In this document: positions 6,858 through 15,718 of the stretch, in pieces
How the letters are laid out: every line of letters begins with the position of its first letter
Position numbering within the stretch: position 1 is the stretch's first letter
Origin: Syntrophomonadaceae bacterium
GTDB lineage: Bacteria > Bacillota > PH28-bin88
DNA length: 48,793 nt
Reading direction: 5' to 3'
Assembly (NCBI GenBank): GCA_018333865.1
Contig: JAGXSE010000065.1
Span: forward strand, 1-48,793
The notes under the pieces: model-generated
Database searches by the model: none
What the model was told of the DNA's origin: nothing
Seen by the model: only the letters and a program-made list of their open reading frames with translations
Translations under genes and position numbers: made by a program

Positions 6858-7865
6858 TTGCCTAAAAAAAATCTGACCGGGCTGGAGAAAGCTGCCATTT
6901 TTCTGATTAATTTGGGCCCTGAGCTTTCAGCTCAGGTTTTAAAACAATTGCCGGAAGCAGATATTGAAAGAATTACCTACCAGATTGCCAATACCGTTGC
7001 TGTTGATAACGAAATGAAGGCACAGGTGATCGAGGAGTTTGTTCAGCTAAACGAGGCCCAACAGTTTCTGCTCCATGGGGGAATAAAATATGCTAAAGAG
7101 TTGCTGGAGAAAACCCTGGGCGCCAGCAGGGCGGCCGAAATAATTAAAAAGCTGACGGAGAACTCAAAAATCCGGCCCTTTTCGCTGGTCCGCAAGACAG
7201 ATCCCAGACACCTGGTTAATTTTATTTCCCATGAACATCCCCAGGCTATTGCCCTGATTTTATCTTACCTGGAGCCAGAGCAGGGCTCGGTAGTCTTAAG
7301 CGCGCTGCCTGATGAGCAGCAGGCTGATATTGCCCGCAGGATTGCTTTGATGGAACGAACTGCGCCTGAAGTGGTGCGGCAGGTGGAAAGTGTTCTGGAA
7401 CAAAAGCTGTCTTCCTTGGTGGATCAGAACTTTACCTCAGTGGGCGGAGTTGGCACCCTGGTGGACATATTAAACCGGGTTGACCGGGGGACCGAAAAGA
7501 CAATTTTAGAAACCCTGGAAATGGAAGACCGGGAGTTGGCTGAAGAAATCAGAAAACGCATGTTTGTCTTTGAGGATATTATCAAACTGGATGACAATTC
7601 TATCCGGCGGGTCCTGCGGGAGGTTGATACCAAGGAACTGGCCCTGGCCTTAAAAGGCGCCAGCATCGAAGTGGCAGATAAAGTGTTTAAGAACATGTCC
7701 CAACGGGCTGGTGAGATGCTCCGGGAAGACATCGAGTTTTTGGGCCCAACCCGTTTGCGGGATGTGGAGGAAGCCCAGCAGCGCATTGTACAGGTAATTC
7801 GCCGTTTGGACGAATCTGGCGAAATTATTATCGGCCGGGGTGGGGAGGATGCCATTATTGTCTAG
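6858..7865 (+). CDS. fliG: Flagellar motor switch protein FliG
   Basis: FliG is the C-ring component that contacts MotA and generates torque. The N-terminal KAAIFLINLGPELSAQVLKQLPEADIERI, the middle EHPQAIALILSYLEPEQ (EHPQ motif) and the C-terminal charged torque helix region (FVFEDIIKLDDNSIRRVLREVDTKELALALKGA) are all present. It is 335 residues, the usual size. The TTG start is preceded by GGGAGTGGG. It sits 13 bases after fliF and overlaps fliH. Confidence 0.97.
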   Translation: MPKKNLTGLEKAAIFLINLGPELSAQVLKQLPEADIERITYQIANTVAVDNEMKAQVIEEFVQLNEAQQFLLHGGIKYAKELLEKTLGASRAAEIIKKLTENSKIRPFSLVRKTDPRHLVNFISHEHPQAIALILSYLEPEQGSVVLSALPDEQQADIARRIALMERTAPEVVRQVESVLEQKLSSLVDQNFTSVGGVGTLVDILNRVDRGTEKTILETLEMEDRELAEEIRKRMFVFEDIIKLDDNSIRRVLREVDTKELALALKGASIEVADKVFKNMSQRAGEMLREDIEFLGPTRLRDVEEAQQRIVQVIRRLDESGEIIIGRGGEDAIIV

Positions 7866-8571
7866 GTTAATTAAGATGGCTCCCGTTGATGCAAAAAGCC
7901 CCGTCAGGCTTGAAAATAGAAATAAACTTACTTCTTCGGACAGCCTGCAAGGAGATTTATCTTTACATACACTTGTGAAGGCATCTGAGGCTCAGGCTTC
8001 CCTCATTTTGGAAGAAGCCCGCAGACAAGCAGCACAGATTAAGGAGGAAGCAACGCGAGAGGCGGAATCTTTGCGGCAGGAAGCCACCTATAGCGGTTAC
8101 CAGGAGGGCCGTCAGGCAGGTTATCAAGAGGGTATGACGGAGGCTGCCGGGGTCAAGGAGGAGGCTAACAGGATCCTGGCAGAGGCCCTCCGCCGCCGCC
8201 AAGAGATATTCGACAGCCTGCACGAAGATTTTATTGCTGTAGCTGTTGCAATGGCGGAAAAGATTATCCGGCAGGAGGTTAGCCTTGAACCGGGAGTGAT
8301 TATTAATATTTGCCGCGCAGTGGTAAAAAAGGCTCTTGATAGCACAACTTATTCCCTGTCCGTCCATCCAGAGTTATCGTCGGTGGTTGAGGCTCATCGC
8401 CACTTAATTGAACAGCATTTACCTAAAGACGCTGCCATGCAGGTTTCGCCGGATGCCGAGATAGAGCCAGGCGACTGTTACCTGGAGACAGATACTTCCG
8501 TGGTGCATGGAGGGGTAAAGGACCAGTTAGCCATGCTCCGCAAGGCCCTCTATGCCGAGGAGAGAACATGA
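7858..8571 (+). CDS. fliH: Flagellar assembly protein FliH
   Basis: FliH is the stator-like regulator of the export ATPase FliI. The central part is a long glycine/alanine/glutamate-rich helix (EGRQAGYQEGMTEAAGVKEEANRIL) with the G-x-x-x-G repeats typical of FliH; the C-terminal domain (AVAVAMAEKIIRQEVSLEPGVI) is the FliH/HrpE fold. TTG at 7858 is preferred because GGGAGG lies nine bases upstream, giving an 8-base overlap with fliG; GTG 7840, ATG 7849 and ATG 7876 are alternatives. About 237 residues. Confidence 0.9.
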   Translation: MSRLIKMAPVDAKSPVRLENRNKLTSSDSLQGDLSLHTLVKASEAQASLILEEARRQAAQIKEEATREAESLRQEATYSGYQEGRQAGYQEGMTEAAGVKEEANRILAEALRRRQEIFDSLHEDFIAVAVAMAEKIIRQEVSLEPGVIINICRAVVKKALDSTTYSLSVHPELSSVVEAHRHLIEQHLPKDAAMQVSPDAEIEPGDCYLETDTSVVHGGVKDQLAMLRKALYAEERT

Positions 8572-9899
8572 AAAACGGAAACTTGGCCGGACCCCCAGTC
8601 CAATTCATCCGCCGTTTAAAAGAGATTGATCCGTTGCGGTGCAGCGGAAAAATTGCCCAGGTAATCGGCCTTACTGTAGAGGCTGTAGGTTTAAAGGCTG
8701 CGGTGGGGGAGCTTTGCGAGATTCAAACACTGGCCGGGGGCCGCAGAATATCTGCCGAGGTAGTAGGGTTTAAAAACAAAAGGACTTTGTTAATGCCATT
8801 AGGAAGCCTGGAAGGAATCGGCCCGGGATGCCAGGTTCTTTCTTTAGGAAGGAATCATGAAATCATGGCGGGGCCGTACTTGTTGGGCCAGGTTTTAGAC
8901 GGTTTAGGCCGGCCAATCGGCGGCCACCAGTTCACCCCTGATCCGGCGGATTCGCCTTATTCTGTGAATAACCTCCCTCCCAGTCCCCTGGCGAGAAGCA
9001 GAATCAAAGATGTATTGGCTACCGGAATTAAAGCTATCGATGCCTTATTAACCTGCGGGAAAGGTCAAAGGATTGGTATTTTTTCCGGGAGCGGCATCGG
9101 GAAAAGCACCCTCTTGGGGATGATTGCCCGTCACAGTGCTGCTGATGTAAATGTAATCGGCCTGATTGGCGAACGGGGAAGGGAAGTCCTGGAATTCCTG
9201 GAGCGGGATCTGGGGGATGGTTTGCAGAAGTCGGTGGTTGTGGTGGCAACCTCAGACCAGCCGCCTTTGATCAGGATCAAGGGTGCCTTTGTTGCAACGG
9301 CAATTGCCGAGTATTTCCGGGACCAGGGTAAATCTGTAGTTCTCATGATGGATTCCATTACCCGTTTTGCCAATGCTCAGCGAGAGGTTGGCTTGGCGGT
9401 TGGAGAACCGCCGACTACCCGTGGCTACCCCCCTTCGGTTTTTGCGCTTTTGCCCAGGCTTTTGGAAAGAGGGGGGAAGACGAAGAATGGAGCCATCACC
9501 GGTTTGTATTCAGTTCTGGTAGAAGCTGACGACATGAATGAACCTGTGGCGGACGCAGTGAGAGGGATCCTGGATGGGCATATCGTCCTGTCCCGGGATT
9601 TGGCCCAGCGCAACCATTACCCGGCTATTGACGTTTTGGCCAGTATCAGCCGGTTAATGCCCGAACTGGTTGATGCCAAACACAGGGAGCTTGCCGGCAA
9701 GTTAAGGGATTACCTGGCTGCTTACAAGGAGGCGGAGGATTTAATCAATATCGGGGCCTACGAGGAAGGATCGAATCCCCGGGTGGACACTGCCCGCCGT
9801 TTTTATCCCTCTATTGTATCTTTTTTGCAGCAGAATATAAACGAACACTTTTCTTTCCAACAGGCCCTGGTTGGGTTAAAGACAACAATTGGGCACTAG
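8568..9899 (+). CDS. fliI: Flagellum-specific ATPase FliI
   Basis: FliI is the ATPase of the flagellar type III export machine and is related to the F1 beta subunit. A Walker A (FSGSGIGKSTLLG), the Walker B region (SVVLMMDSITRFANAQREVG) and the FliI/YscN signature around PPTTRGYPPSVFALLPRLLERGG are visible. At 443 residues it is complete. ATG 8568 overlaps the fliH stop by four bases (ATGA), indicating translational coupling. Confidence 0.97.
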   Translation: MKNGNLAGPPVQFIRRLKEIDPLRCSGKIAQVIGLTVEAVGLKAAVGELCEIQTLAGGRRISAEVVGFKNKRTLLMPLGSLEGIGPGCQVLSLGRNHEIMAGPYLLGQVLDGLGRPIGGHQFTPDPADSPYSVNNLPPSPLARSRIKDVLATGIKAIDALLTCGKGQRIGIFSGSGIGKSTLLGMIARHSAADVNVIGLIGERGREVLEFLERDLGDGLQKSVVVVATSDQPPLIRIKGAFVATAIAEYFRDQGKSVVLMMDSITRFANAQREVGLAVGEPPTTRGYPPSVFALLPRLLERGGKTKNGAITGLYSVLVEADDMNEPVADAVRGILDGHIVLSRDLAQRNHYPAIDVLASISRLMPELVDAKHRELAGKLRDYLAAYKEAEDLINIGAYEEGSNPRVDTARRFYPSIVSFLQQNINEHFSFQQALVGLKTTIGH

Positions 9900-9921
9900 C
9901 GAGGCCAAAAGGATGGTTTAA

Positions 9922-10371
9922 ATGCGGGATTTTAAATTTAAAATGGAAAAAGTTCTACAGTTCCGTCTTGCGGCGGAAGAGAAGGCGAAGCATGACCTGG
10001 CTGGCTCCCTGGCCAACTTGAAAACTGATGAAGCTCGCTTGCATTTATTCCGGCAGGAACTGGACAGCCGGCAGCAGATTATTGAGGCTGGGACGCAGGT
10101 TGACTTGAACCAGGCCCTGCTGGAGGCGGATTACAGGCACTATCTGGAAGGTATGGTTACCCGCCAGACAGCGGAGGTAGCAAGATCCAGCCAGGAGGTA
10201 CAAGCCACCAGAGACTCTTTGCTTACTGCAGTGCAGGATCGCCGGGTGATGGGCAGCTTAAAAGAAAAACAGCGAGGATACCACGACTACCTGGTAAGGC
10301 GCCTGGAGCAACGGGATTTGGATGAAATCGGCGGAAATCTGTTTTTGCGTCACACCAGGGAGGCAGAATAA
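9922..10371 (+). CDS. fliJ: Flagellar export protein FliJ
   Basis: FliJ is a coiled-coil protein that sits in the FliI hexamer and activates export with FlhA. The sequence is nearly all helix and starts with the family-typical FKFKMEKVLQFRLAAEEKAKHDLA, followed by heptad-rich segments. It is 149 residues, the normal FliJ size, and directly follows fliI. ATG start behind an AAAAGGATGG SD. Confidence 0.88.
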   Translation: MRDFKFKMEKVLQFRLAAEEKAKHDLAGSLANLKTDEARLHLFRQELDSRQQIIEAGTQVDLNQALLEADYRHYLEGMVTRQTAEVARSSQEVQATRDSLLTAVQDRRVMGSLKEKQRGYHDYLVRRLEQRDLDEIGGNLFLRHTREAE

Positions 10372-10401
10372 GGACTATTTTCTTGCTGGTCAGGGGTATA
10401 A

Positions 10402-10452
10402 CCGCTCTCAGGCCGCTGCCTCGCCGCCAGGCGAAAAAGAGGGTTTGAGCGG
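10402..10452 (+). other. Hairpin pair between fliJ and fliK
   Basis: CCGCTC (10402-10407) can pair with GAGCGG (10447-10452), enclosing a perfect 5-bp hairpin TCGCC/GGCGA (10421-10425, 10430-10434). No T-run of terminator type follows. It may affect mRNA processing or polarity within the operon; no function is assigned. Confidence 0.35.
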
Positions 10453-10493
10453 CTAACCGTCTGCGATATAAAAAACTAAAGGAGGTGATAAAT

Positions 10494-11576
10494 ATGCAAG
10501 TACAGATGAGGGAGCCGACTATGCCGGCAGCCAAGCACGAGGAATATGGGCCAAAAATGAAAGCAAAGGAGGATGCCGCATCCTGCAGGGATTTCTTTGC
10601 TTCGGTTTTGGCTTGCGCCCAAAACATGGAAGAACAGCATCCGTGCTCCAAGGACCTTTCAAGCCTGCCTGGCCCAGACCAGGAAAATCATTTTCTGACA
10701 GTTTTGCTGAGCCCTGCTCTGCAAGATTTGCAGCTTGTTCCGGGAGAGAAAGTAAGGCTATCTTCCAATCCCACAGGCATGATTTGGTATGATCAACAAT
10801 CACCGGGTTTTGCTGGGAGAATAGCAGGAGAACCTGCTCTTGGCCAGGTCCAAGGTGCTGCAGGAGAAATCGACACGAAAAAGAATGAATTGTTCTTGCG
10901 AGAACCGGGGGCAGGAAGAATGGCCAAAGAGACCATCCTGCTGATGCAAAGGCAGGAGGTCAATCATGCCGCAGTTATTGCTCCTGCTTTTACAGGGCCT
11001 GAAGCAAAACTGGTTGATCTGTCCCAACTGGCCCGAGTAAAATTGTTTGAGCCGGGACCTGTCGCTGGGAGTAAAGATTCCCCGGAGGCCGGGCAGGCAA
11101 ATTTCCTTTTGCTTAGCCAGGGAGAAACACTTAGCCCGTCGTTAGTCCGTCCGACGGTGAGCACCCAGTTTCCGTATCTCCACGTTTTATCGCACCAGCT
11201 GGTGGATCGGGCCAAGCTGGCAGTATCGGAGGGCCGCAGCGAGCTGGAGATACAGCTTAAACCCGAGCAACTGGGACGCCTCAAGCTAAGCCTGACCCTG
11301 GAAGACGGGGTGCTAACAGCCAGGTTTGTGGTGGAAAACCCCAGGGTAGGCCAACTGATTGAAACCAACCTTACCCATTTGCGGACTGTGCTGTCAGAAG
11401 CAGGGCTGAGATTCGAAGAGGCCAGCGTAAATGTCGGCGGAGAGGCTTTTAGCGGGTTTGATCAAGGTGAAGAGGCTTCTTATGCAAAGGATGCCGGCTC
11501 CTTGATCCAGCAAGATGCAGAGGATTTCATAGTGCCCGGTCAGGTTGCGGGCGCCGGGATTAACCTATTGGCATAG
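10494..11576 (+). CDS. fliK: Flagellar hook-length control protein FliK
   Basis: FliK is a secreted ruler that sets hook length and switches export specificity through FlhB. The N-terminal two thirds are low-complexity and poorly conserved, as expected; the C-terminal domain carries the FliK signature (GRSELEIQLKPEQLGRLKLSLTLEDGVLTARFVVENPRVGQLI), with the L-x-P-E-x-L-G-x-L core. ATG 10494 is chosen because AAGGAGG lies eight bases before it; GTG 10485 lies within that SD. 360 residues, followed by flgD. Confidence 0.9.
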   Translation: MQVQMREPTMPAAKHEEYGPKMKAKEDAASCRDFFASVLACAQNMEEQHPCSKDLSSLPGPDQENHFLTVLLSPALQDLQLVPGEKVRLSSNPTGMIWYDQQSPGFAGRIAGEPALGQVQGAAGEIDTKKNELFLREPGAGRMAKETILLMQRQEVNHAAVIAPAFTGPEAKLVDLSQLARVKLFEPGPVAGSKDSPEAGQANFLLLSQGETLSPSLVRPTVSTQFPYLHVLSHQLVDRAKLAVSEGRSELEIQLKPEQLGRLKLSLTLEDGVLTARFVVENPRVGQLIETNLTHLRTVLSEAGLRFEEASVNVGGEAFSGFDQGEEASYAKDAGSLIQQDAEDFIVPGQVAGAGINLLA

Positions 11577-11587
11577 GAGGTGGGCCG

Positions 11588-12082
11588 ATGAATATCAGCA
11601 GTGTTGCCTATCAACAGAACAATCTGTCCAGTGCCCAAAAGAGCATGAAAACCTTGGGTAAAGATGATTTCTTGAGCCTGCTGGCCGCTCAGCTGCAAAA
11701 CCAGGATCCGTTAAAGCCAATGGAAGACAAGGAGTTCATTGCCCAGCTGGCCCAGTTCAGCGCTTTGGAGCAAACCCAGAACATGGCTACCCAGATGGAA
11801 AACCTCTCCCAGGCGATGCATTATTTTATGGAAAACCAGGCTCAACGGAACAAGGAGGCTCAATTTGCCAAAGCCTTGTCGATGCTAGGCCGGCATATTG
11901 AAGGCGAAGCCCAGGGGGTTGGACTGGTTAGGGGTATTGTATCAGGCATTAAGATTAAGGATGAGCAAATCCTGCTTGCGGTTGAAAAATACCAGGTAGC
12001 CTTGACTGATGTAAAAGAAGTAGCCGTTTCCTTTAACACTGAAAACGGGCAGGGAGGAAACAAAGATGACTCACAGGATTGA
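11588..12082 (+). CDS. flgD: Flagellar hook assembly scaffold FlgD
   Basis: FlgD caps the growing hook. The N-terminal FlgD signature is clear (LGKDDFLSLLAAQLQNQDPLKPMEDKEFIAQLAQFSALEQTQNM). At 164 residues it lacks the longer C-terminal Tudor/FnIII domains of enteric FlgD, which is common in Firmicutes. ATG start behind AGGAGGTGGGCCG. Its end overlaps the next gene by 17 bases. Confidence 0.94.
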   Translation: MNISSVAYQQNNLSSAQKSMKTLGKDDFLSLLAAQLQNQDPLKPMEDKEFIAQLAQFSALEQTQNMATQMENLSQAMHYFMENQAQRNKEAQFAKALSMLGRHIEGEAQGVGLVRGIVSGIKIKDEQILLAVEKYQVALTDVKEVAVSFNTENGQGGNKDDSQD

Positions 12083-12455
12083 CCTGACAAGACAGGTGCT
12101 TCCGCAAACCTCTCATCAAACCCTGGCCGCCAGGCCGGATAAAACCAAAGAGCCGACTGGATCCTTTAAGGCAGCGCTGGAAAGGGAAATCAAGGATAAT
12201 GTCCGGATCAAGTTTTCCCACCACGCCCAGGAACGTCTGTCCAAGCGGCAGGCAACCCTATCCCCTCATGATTTGGATAGATTAAGCCAGGCGGTGGAGC
12301 AGGCTGCCAAAAAAGGTGCGCGGGAATCCCTCATTCTCCTGGACGATCTGGCATTAATTGTCAGCATTGCTAACCGGACGGTCGTTACGGCCGTTAATGG
12401 CACAAGCATTAAGGACGGTGTTTTTACTAATATTGACAGTGCGGTAATTTTATAA
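12066..12455 (+). CDS. Flagellar operon protein (TIGR02530-type)
   Basis: This 129-residue soluble protein matches my memory of the small conserved Firmicutes flagellar operon family TIGR02530, found between flgD and flgE. Its core is FSHHAQERLSKRQATLSPHDLDRLSQAVEQAAKKGARESLILLDDLALIVSIANRTVVTAVNG, ending in KDGVFTNIDSAVIL. No enzyme motif or membrane segment is seen. The family role is unknown, presumably in hook assembly. ATG 12066 lies inside the end of flgD behind AGGGAGGAAACAAAG. Confidence 0.8.
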   Translation: MTHRIDLTRQVLPQTSHQTLAARPDKTKEPTGSFKAALEREIKDNVRIKFSHHAQERLSKRQATLSPHDLDRLSQAVEQAAKKGARESLILLDDLALIVSIANRTVVTAVNGTSIKDGVFTNIDSAVIL

Positions 12456-12524
12456 TTAGCAAGGCCTGGGCTGGACCTCTTTGAGGAAGCCCGCAACCGC
12501 TGACTGACAGACGCGGTTAACCAC

Positions 12525-12541
12525 AATTGGGGACATTCCGC
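12525..12541 (-). repeat. Dispersed GGGGACATTCC motif copy
   Basis: AATTGGGGACATTCCGC here is identical, in reverse orientation, to 44107-44123, and shares 15 bases with 3574-3588. It lies in the 123-base gap before the flgE-like gene, which also holds an AACCGC/GCGGTT inverted repeat just upstream. All three copies are intergenic. Confidence 0.6.
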
Positions 12542-12578
12542 AGCAAAAACAACCACTTAAAGGAGGTCGACAACTACT

Positions 12579-13379
12579 ATGATGCGTTCTATGTTTGCCG
12601 CCGTATCTGGCCTTCGGATCCACCAGATGCGGATGGATGTAATCGCCGATAACATTGCTAATGTTAATACCACTGGTTTTAAGCGAGCCAGGATGACCTT
12701 TCAGGATATTTTTTACCAAACCTTAAGAGGGGGATCGGCTCCGGCTGATCCCCGTGGTGGGACCAATCCCCATCAAATTGGCCTAGGGGCTGGTGTAGCC
12801 AGTATCGATGTGATCCAAACCCAGGGGGCGGCAGGGGCTACCGGCAATCCTACTGACCTGATGATTCAGGGAGATGGTTTTTTTGTATTGACTGATGGTG
12901 AAAACTCCTTCTATACCAGGGCCGGAAATTTTGCCTTTGATGCCAATGGCAACCTGGTTGTTCCTGGTAGCGGACTCTTCTTGGTAGGGGCTGATGGTTC
13001 CAGCCCCATCAGTGTACCCACAGAGGCCAGCAGTTTTAGCATTGACACCTTCGGCAACGTATCCTTCATTGATCCGAATGGTCTTAATCAAGCCGGAACA
13101 ATCGGCCTGGTTAAGTTTGCTAACCCGGGGGGGCTGAAGAAGGTTGGAGAAAACCTGTATGTAATGGACCCCAACGCCCATGACGGCGAGCCTGAAATCG
13201 GCAACCCCGGCGCTGATGGCAGGGGTACCTTGATTGCATCGGCCCTGGAAATGTCTAATGTGGAATTAGCCCAGGAGTTCAGCGAAATGATTATCACCCA
13301 GCGGGGTTTCCAGGCTAATGCCAGGGTTATTACCACCTCTGATGAAATGCTACAGGAGCTCGCCAACCTGAAGCGTTAA
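12579..13379 (+). CDS. flgE: Flagellar hook-basal body protein (FlgE/FlgG family)
   Basis: The N-terminus (MFAAVSGLRIHQMRMDVIADNIANVNTTGFKRARMTFQDIFYQTL) and C-terminus (ALEMSNVELAQEFSEMIITQRGFQANARVITTSDEMLQELANLKR) are the conserved rod/hook family ends, with the YTRAGNF motif in the middle. Its position after fliK-flgD and before flbD is that of the hook gene flgE. The length of 266 residues is that of a distal rod protein FlgG, so the hook role rests on context. ATG 12579 or 12582, behind AAAGGAGGTCG. Confidence 0.85.
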   Translation: MMRSMFAAVSGLRIHQMRMDVIADNIANVNTTGFKRARMTFQDIFYQTLRGGSAPADPRGGTNPHQIGLGAGVASIDVIQTQGAAGATGNPTDLMIQGDGFFVLTDGENSFYTRAGNFAFDANGNLVVPGSGLFLVGADGSSPISVPTEASSFSIDTFGNVSFIDPNGLNQAGTIGLVKFANPGGLKKVGENLYVMDPNAHDGEPEIGNPGADGRGTLIASALEMSNVELAQEFSEMIITQRGFQANARVITTSDEMLQELANLKR

Positions 13380-13407
13380 AGACGCCAGGAAAACCAACCA
13401 AAACTAT

Positions 13408-13438
13408 GCCCGGTACTCAGTAGATCTGAGTGCCGGGC
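13408..13438 (+). other. 13-bp hairpin before flbD
   Basis: GCCCGGTACTCAG (13408-13420) pairs with CTGAGTGCCGGGC (13426-13438) through a 5-base loop, with only one G-U pair. It is very stable but has no T-run, so it is a poor Rho-independent terminator. It lies 18 bases before the flbD start and may stabilise or process the mRNA between hook and motor genes. Confidence 0.55.
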
Positions 13439-13456
13439 GGATGGGCGGGATAAGCC

Positions 13457-13669
13457 ATGATCCAACTGACTGGTATGGATAATAAGGTGTTTATCATAAA
13501 CGCGGAAATGATTGAACGGCTTGAAAGCATGCCGGAAACCCTGATTACTCTGATAAACGGCAAAAGGGTTCTGGTGCAGGAGGGCATAGACGTTGTACGG
13601 TGTCGAATCATCGACTACCGGCGAGCTGTGAACGGAGTCAGGCGCAGGTATTGTGCCCCAGCGAGGTGA
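13457..13669 (+). CDS. flbD: Flagellar protein FlbD (SwrD family)
   Basis: This is a 70-residue protein with the FlbD pattern: MIQLTGMDNKVFIINAEMIERLESMPETLITLINGKRVLVQE. In Bacillus the homologue SwrD supports motor torque. It lies between the hook gene and motA, the conserved family position. The C-terminus is basic and carries one Cys. ATG start behind GGGCGGGATAAGCC. motA follows after five bases. Confidence 0.9.
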   Translation: MIQLTGMDNKVFIINAEMIERLESMPETLITLINGKRVLVQEGIDVVRCRIIDYRRAVNGVRRRYCAPAR

Positions 13670-13674
13670 CTAAA

Positions 13675-14475
13675 ATGAACCGCTTAGATCTGCTGACCGG
13701 TGTTGGCCTGGTTTTGGGGAGTAGCCTGATTATCTGGGCAATTGTTATCGGCGGCACCCTGCAAATGTATTGGAATTTCCCCGCTATTTTGATTACCGTC
13801 GGAGGCTCTTTTGCTGCTCTGATGGTCAGTTATGACTTGAAACAGGTCAAAGGCGTCTTTAATACAGTCCGGCATGTTCTTACTTCCGATACTCCAGATC
13901 CCCAGCAGGTGATCCAGACGATGACGGAACTGGCCAAGAAAGCCCGGCGGGAAGGTCTCTTGGCATTAGAAGACGACGTCAACCGCTATCCTGATCCTTT
14001 TTTTCAGAGGGGAGTCCGGATGATGGTGGATGCTCTCGACCCGGAGTTGATCCGGGAAGTCCTGGAGACAGAAATCGAGTACACCCAGCGCCGGCACGAG
14101 CTGGGGCAAGGAATCTTCCGCACCTGGGCAGCGTTGTCTCCAGCCTTTGGCATGATTGGGACTTTAATCGGTTTGATCGCCATGCTGGCCAAACTTGACG
14201 ACCCATCCGCCCTGGGTCCTGGGATGGCGGTAGCCTTGATCACCACTTTTTATGGTACTATCATGGCCAATCTGGTTTTTACCCCGATTGCCAACAAGCT
14301 AAACCTCCGCAGCAAGGAAGAGCTGCTGTTGAAAGAAATGATCCTGGAGGCCATCATCTCCATTCAGTCCGGCATGAACCCCCGCATCCTGGAGGAAAAA
14401 CTTACAGCTTTCTTATCGCCGAAGGCTAATAAAGAAAATGCCGGCTCCAGAGAGGAGAGGTCATCCATTGCGTAG
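13675..14475 (+). CDS. motA: Flagellar motor stator protein MotA
   Basis: MotA forms the ion-conducting stator with MotB and pushes on FliG. Four membrane segments are visible (two near residues 5-50, two near 150-205), with the ion-channel motif AALSPAFGMIGTLIGLIAML and the TTFYGTIMANLVFTPIANKL segment. The cytoplasmic loop between them carries the charged FliG-contact region. ATG 13675 with a GCGAGGTGA SD is preferred although the frame is open upstream into flbD; 266 residues. Confidence 0.96.
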   Translation: MNRLDLLTGVGLVLGSSLIIWAIVIGGTLQMYWNFPAILITVGGSFAALMVSYDLKQVKGVFNTVRHVLTSDTPDPQQVIQTMTELAKKARREGLLALEDDVNRYPDPFFQRGVRMMVDALDPELIREVLETEIEYTQRRHELGQGIFRTWAALSPAFGMIGTLIGLIAMLAKLDDPSALGPGMAVALITTFYGTIMANLVFTPIANKLNLRSKEELLLKEMILEAIISIQSGMNPRILEEKLTAFLSPKANKENAGSREERSSIA

Positions 14476-15235
14476 GCGGCGCCAACAAGAAAGAGGAGGT
14501 GGGGTAGACGAGTGGATCGTCACCTATTCTGATTTAGTCACCCTTTTGTTAACTTTTTTTATCCTCCTGTATTCCTTTTCTGTTATTGATATAGTCAAAT
14601 TCAGGGCCTTTATCACCTCTTTTCAGGGTAGCGGGGTCCTAGACTGGAGCAGCTCTCCGCTGCAAGAAAGAAGTCCGCAGGACACCCAGCAACCTACCGA
14701 GGTGACAGCTACCCCCAGCGAACAGGAGATCCCTGAACTGGAACAAGTCAACCAGGTCAACCCTTTGGTGGAGGTCTACCTTGCTGTCCAGGACTTTTTG
14801 CAGGAGAGCGGTTTGGATAACCTGGTGGAGGTCAGGTACGAGGATCGGGGCATTGCGCTGGATATTAAAGATAGGGTTTTGTTTGATTCCGGCAAGGCTG
14901 ATTTAAGGCCGGAAGCCAGGCAATTGCTTAACAAACTGTCGGAACTCTTGAAGAGACTTCCCTATCAAATATCGGTGGAAGGCCATACCGATAACCGGCC
15001 GATAAACACCCAGGAGTTTCCAAGTAACTGGGAATTATCGGCAGCAAGAGCTGTCAGAGTGGTGCGGTACCTGGTTGAGCACCAGGGTTTAGATCCGCGG
15101 CATTTTGCTGCCGTTGGTTATGGGGAACACAAGCCGGTGGTGCCTAATGACAGCCTGGAGAATATGGCCTTAAACCGGCGGGTGGTAATCATGATTATTG
15201 CCCGGAATCCTTTTGCTGACGAACTTAATTTATAG
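14468..15235 (+). CDS. motB: Flagellar motor stator protein MotB (OmpA-like)
   Basis: MotB anchors the stator to peptidoglycan. A basic N-terminal tail precedes WIVTYSDLVTLLLTFFILLYSF, whose Asp in YSDL is the ion-binding residue. The C-terminal OmpA domain is complete (VLFDSGKADLRPEARQLL; ISVEGHTDNRPI; NWELSAARAVRVVRYLVE; NRRVVIMI). TTG 14468, eight bases inside motA, is chosen because GAGGAGAGG lies just upstream; the frame remains open to ATG 14438. 255 residues. Confidence 0.95.
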   Translation: MRRRRQQERGGGVDEWIVTYSDLVTLLLTFFILLYSFSVIDIVKFRAFITSFQGSGVLDWSSSPLQERSPQDTQQPTEVTATPSEQEIPELEQVNQVNPLVEVYLAVQDFLQESGLDNLVEVRYEDRGIALDIKDRVLFDSGKADLRPEARQLLNKLSELLKRLPYQISVEGHTDNRPINTQEFPSNWELSAARAVRVVRYLVEHQGLDPRHFAAVGYGEHKPVVPNDSLENMALNRRVVIMIIARNPFADELNL

Positions 15236-15255
15236 AAAATTCGGAGGTGTGGTAT

Positions 15256-15714
15256 TTGTCCCCAGGTTCTTCATCCGGGAAGCGCAAAAAAATTTTGGCT
15301 CTGGCCCTCGTGTTTATTCTGCTCCTGGCAGGGGGCGGCGGGGCATATTACTGGTTCTTCCTCCGCCAGGCCGGCGAGGAAGGAAAGACACCCGCAGCAG
15401 AGGAACGGTTAAGAGTTATTACTTTGAACAGCTTCACTGTAAATCTGGCCGATGCCGGCTCCCGCCGGTTTCTGCGCACTACGATCTCTTTGGAGTATTC
15501 CGGCAGTGGGAATGACGTGGAGAGAGCGCTGTTGGAAAAGGAGCACCGGGTTAGGGACGCGATTATCGGGGTCCTGCGCAGTAAAACTGTGGCTGAGATA
15601 AATAATCAGGAGAAAACTGTCCAGCTTCGTCAGGAGTTGGTTGAAGCGGTTAACCGGGTATTAGAGAATAATCAGATCAGAGACGTTTATTTCCGGGACT
15701 TTATCATTCAATAA
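15256..15714 (+). CDS. fliL: Flagellar basal body-associated protein FliL
   Basis: FliL is a single-pass membrane protein ringed around the stator and modulates torque. A basic N-terminus (SSGKRKKIL) precedes one membrane segment (ALALVFILLLAGGGGAYYWFFL); the periplasm-side domain has the FliL pattern (FTVNLADAGSRRFLRTTISLEYS and DAIIGVLRSKTVAEIN). TTG 15256 lies eight bases after GGAGG and is preferred over GTG 15247. 152 residues. Confidence 0.92.
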   Translation: MSPGSSSGKRKKILALALVFILLLAGGGGAYYWFFLRQAGEEGKTPAAEERLRVITLNSFTVNLADAGSRRFLRTTISLEYSGSGNDVERALLEKEHRVRDAIIGVLRSKTVAEINNQEKTVQLRQELVEAVNRVLENNQIRDVYFRDFIIQ

Positions 15715-15718
15715 GGGG

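Noticed and set aside
14997-15005. GCCGATAA within motB as an internal sigma-D promoter
   Set aside because: It is inside conserved OmpA-domain codons (NRPI) and lacks a -35 element; coding constraint explains it.
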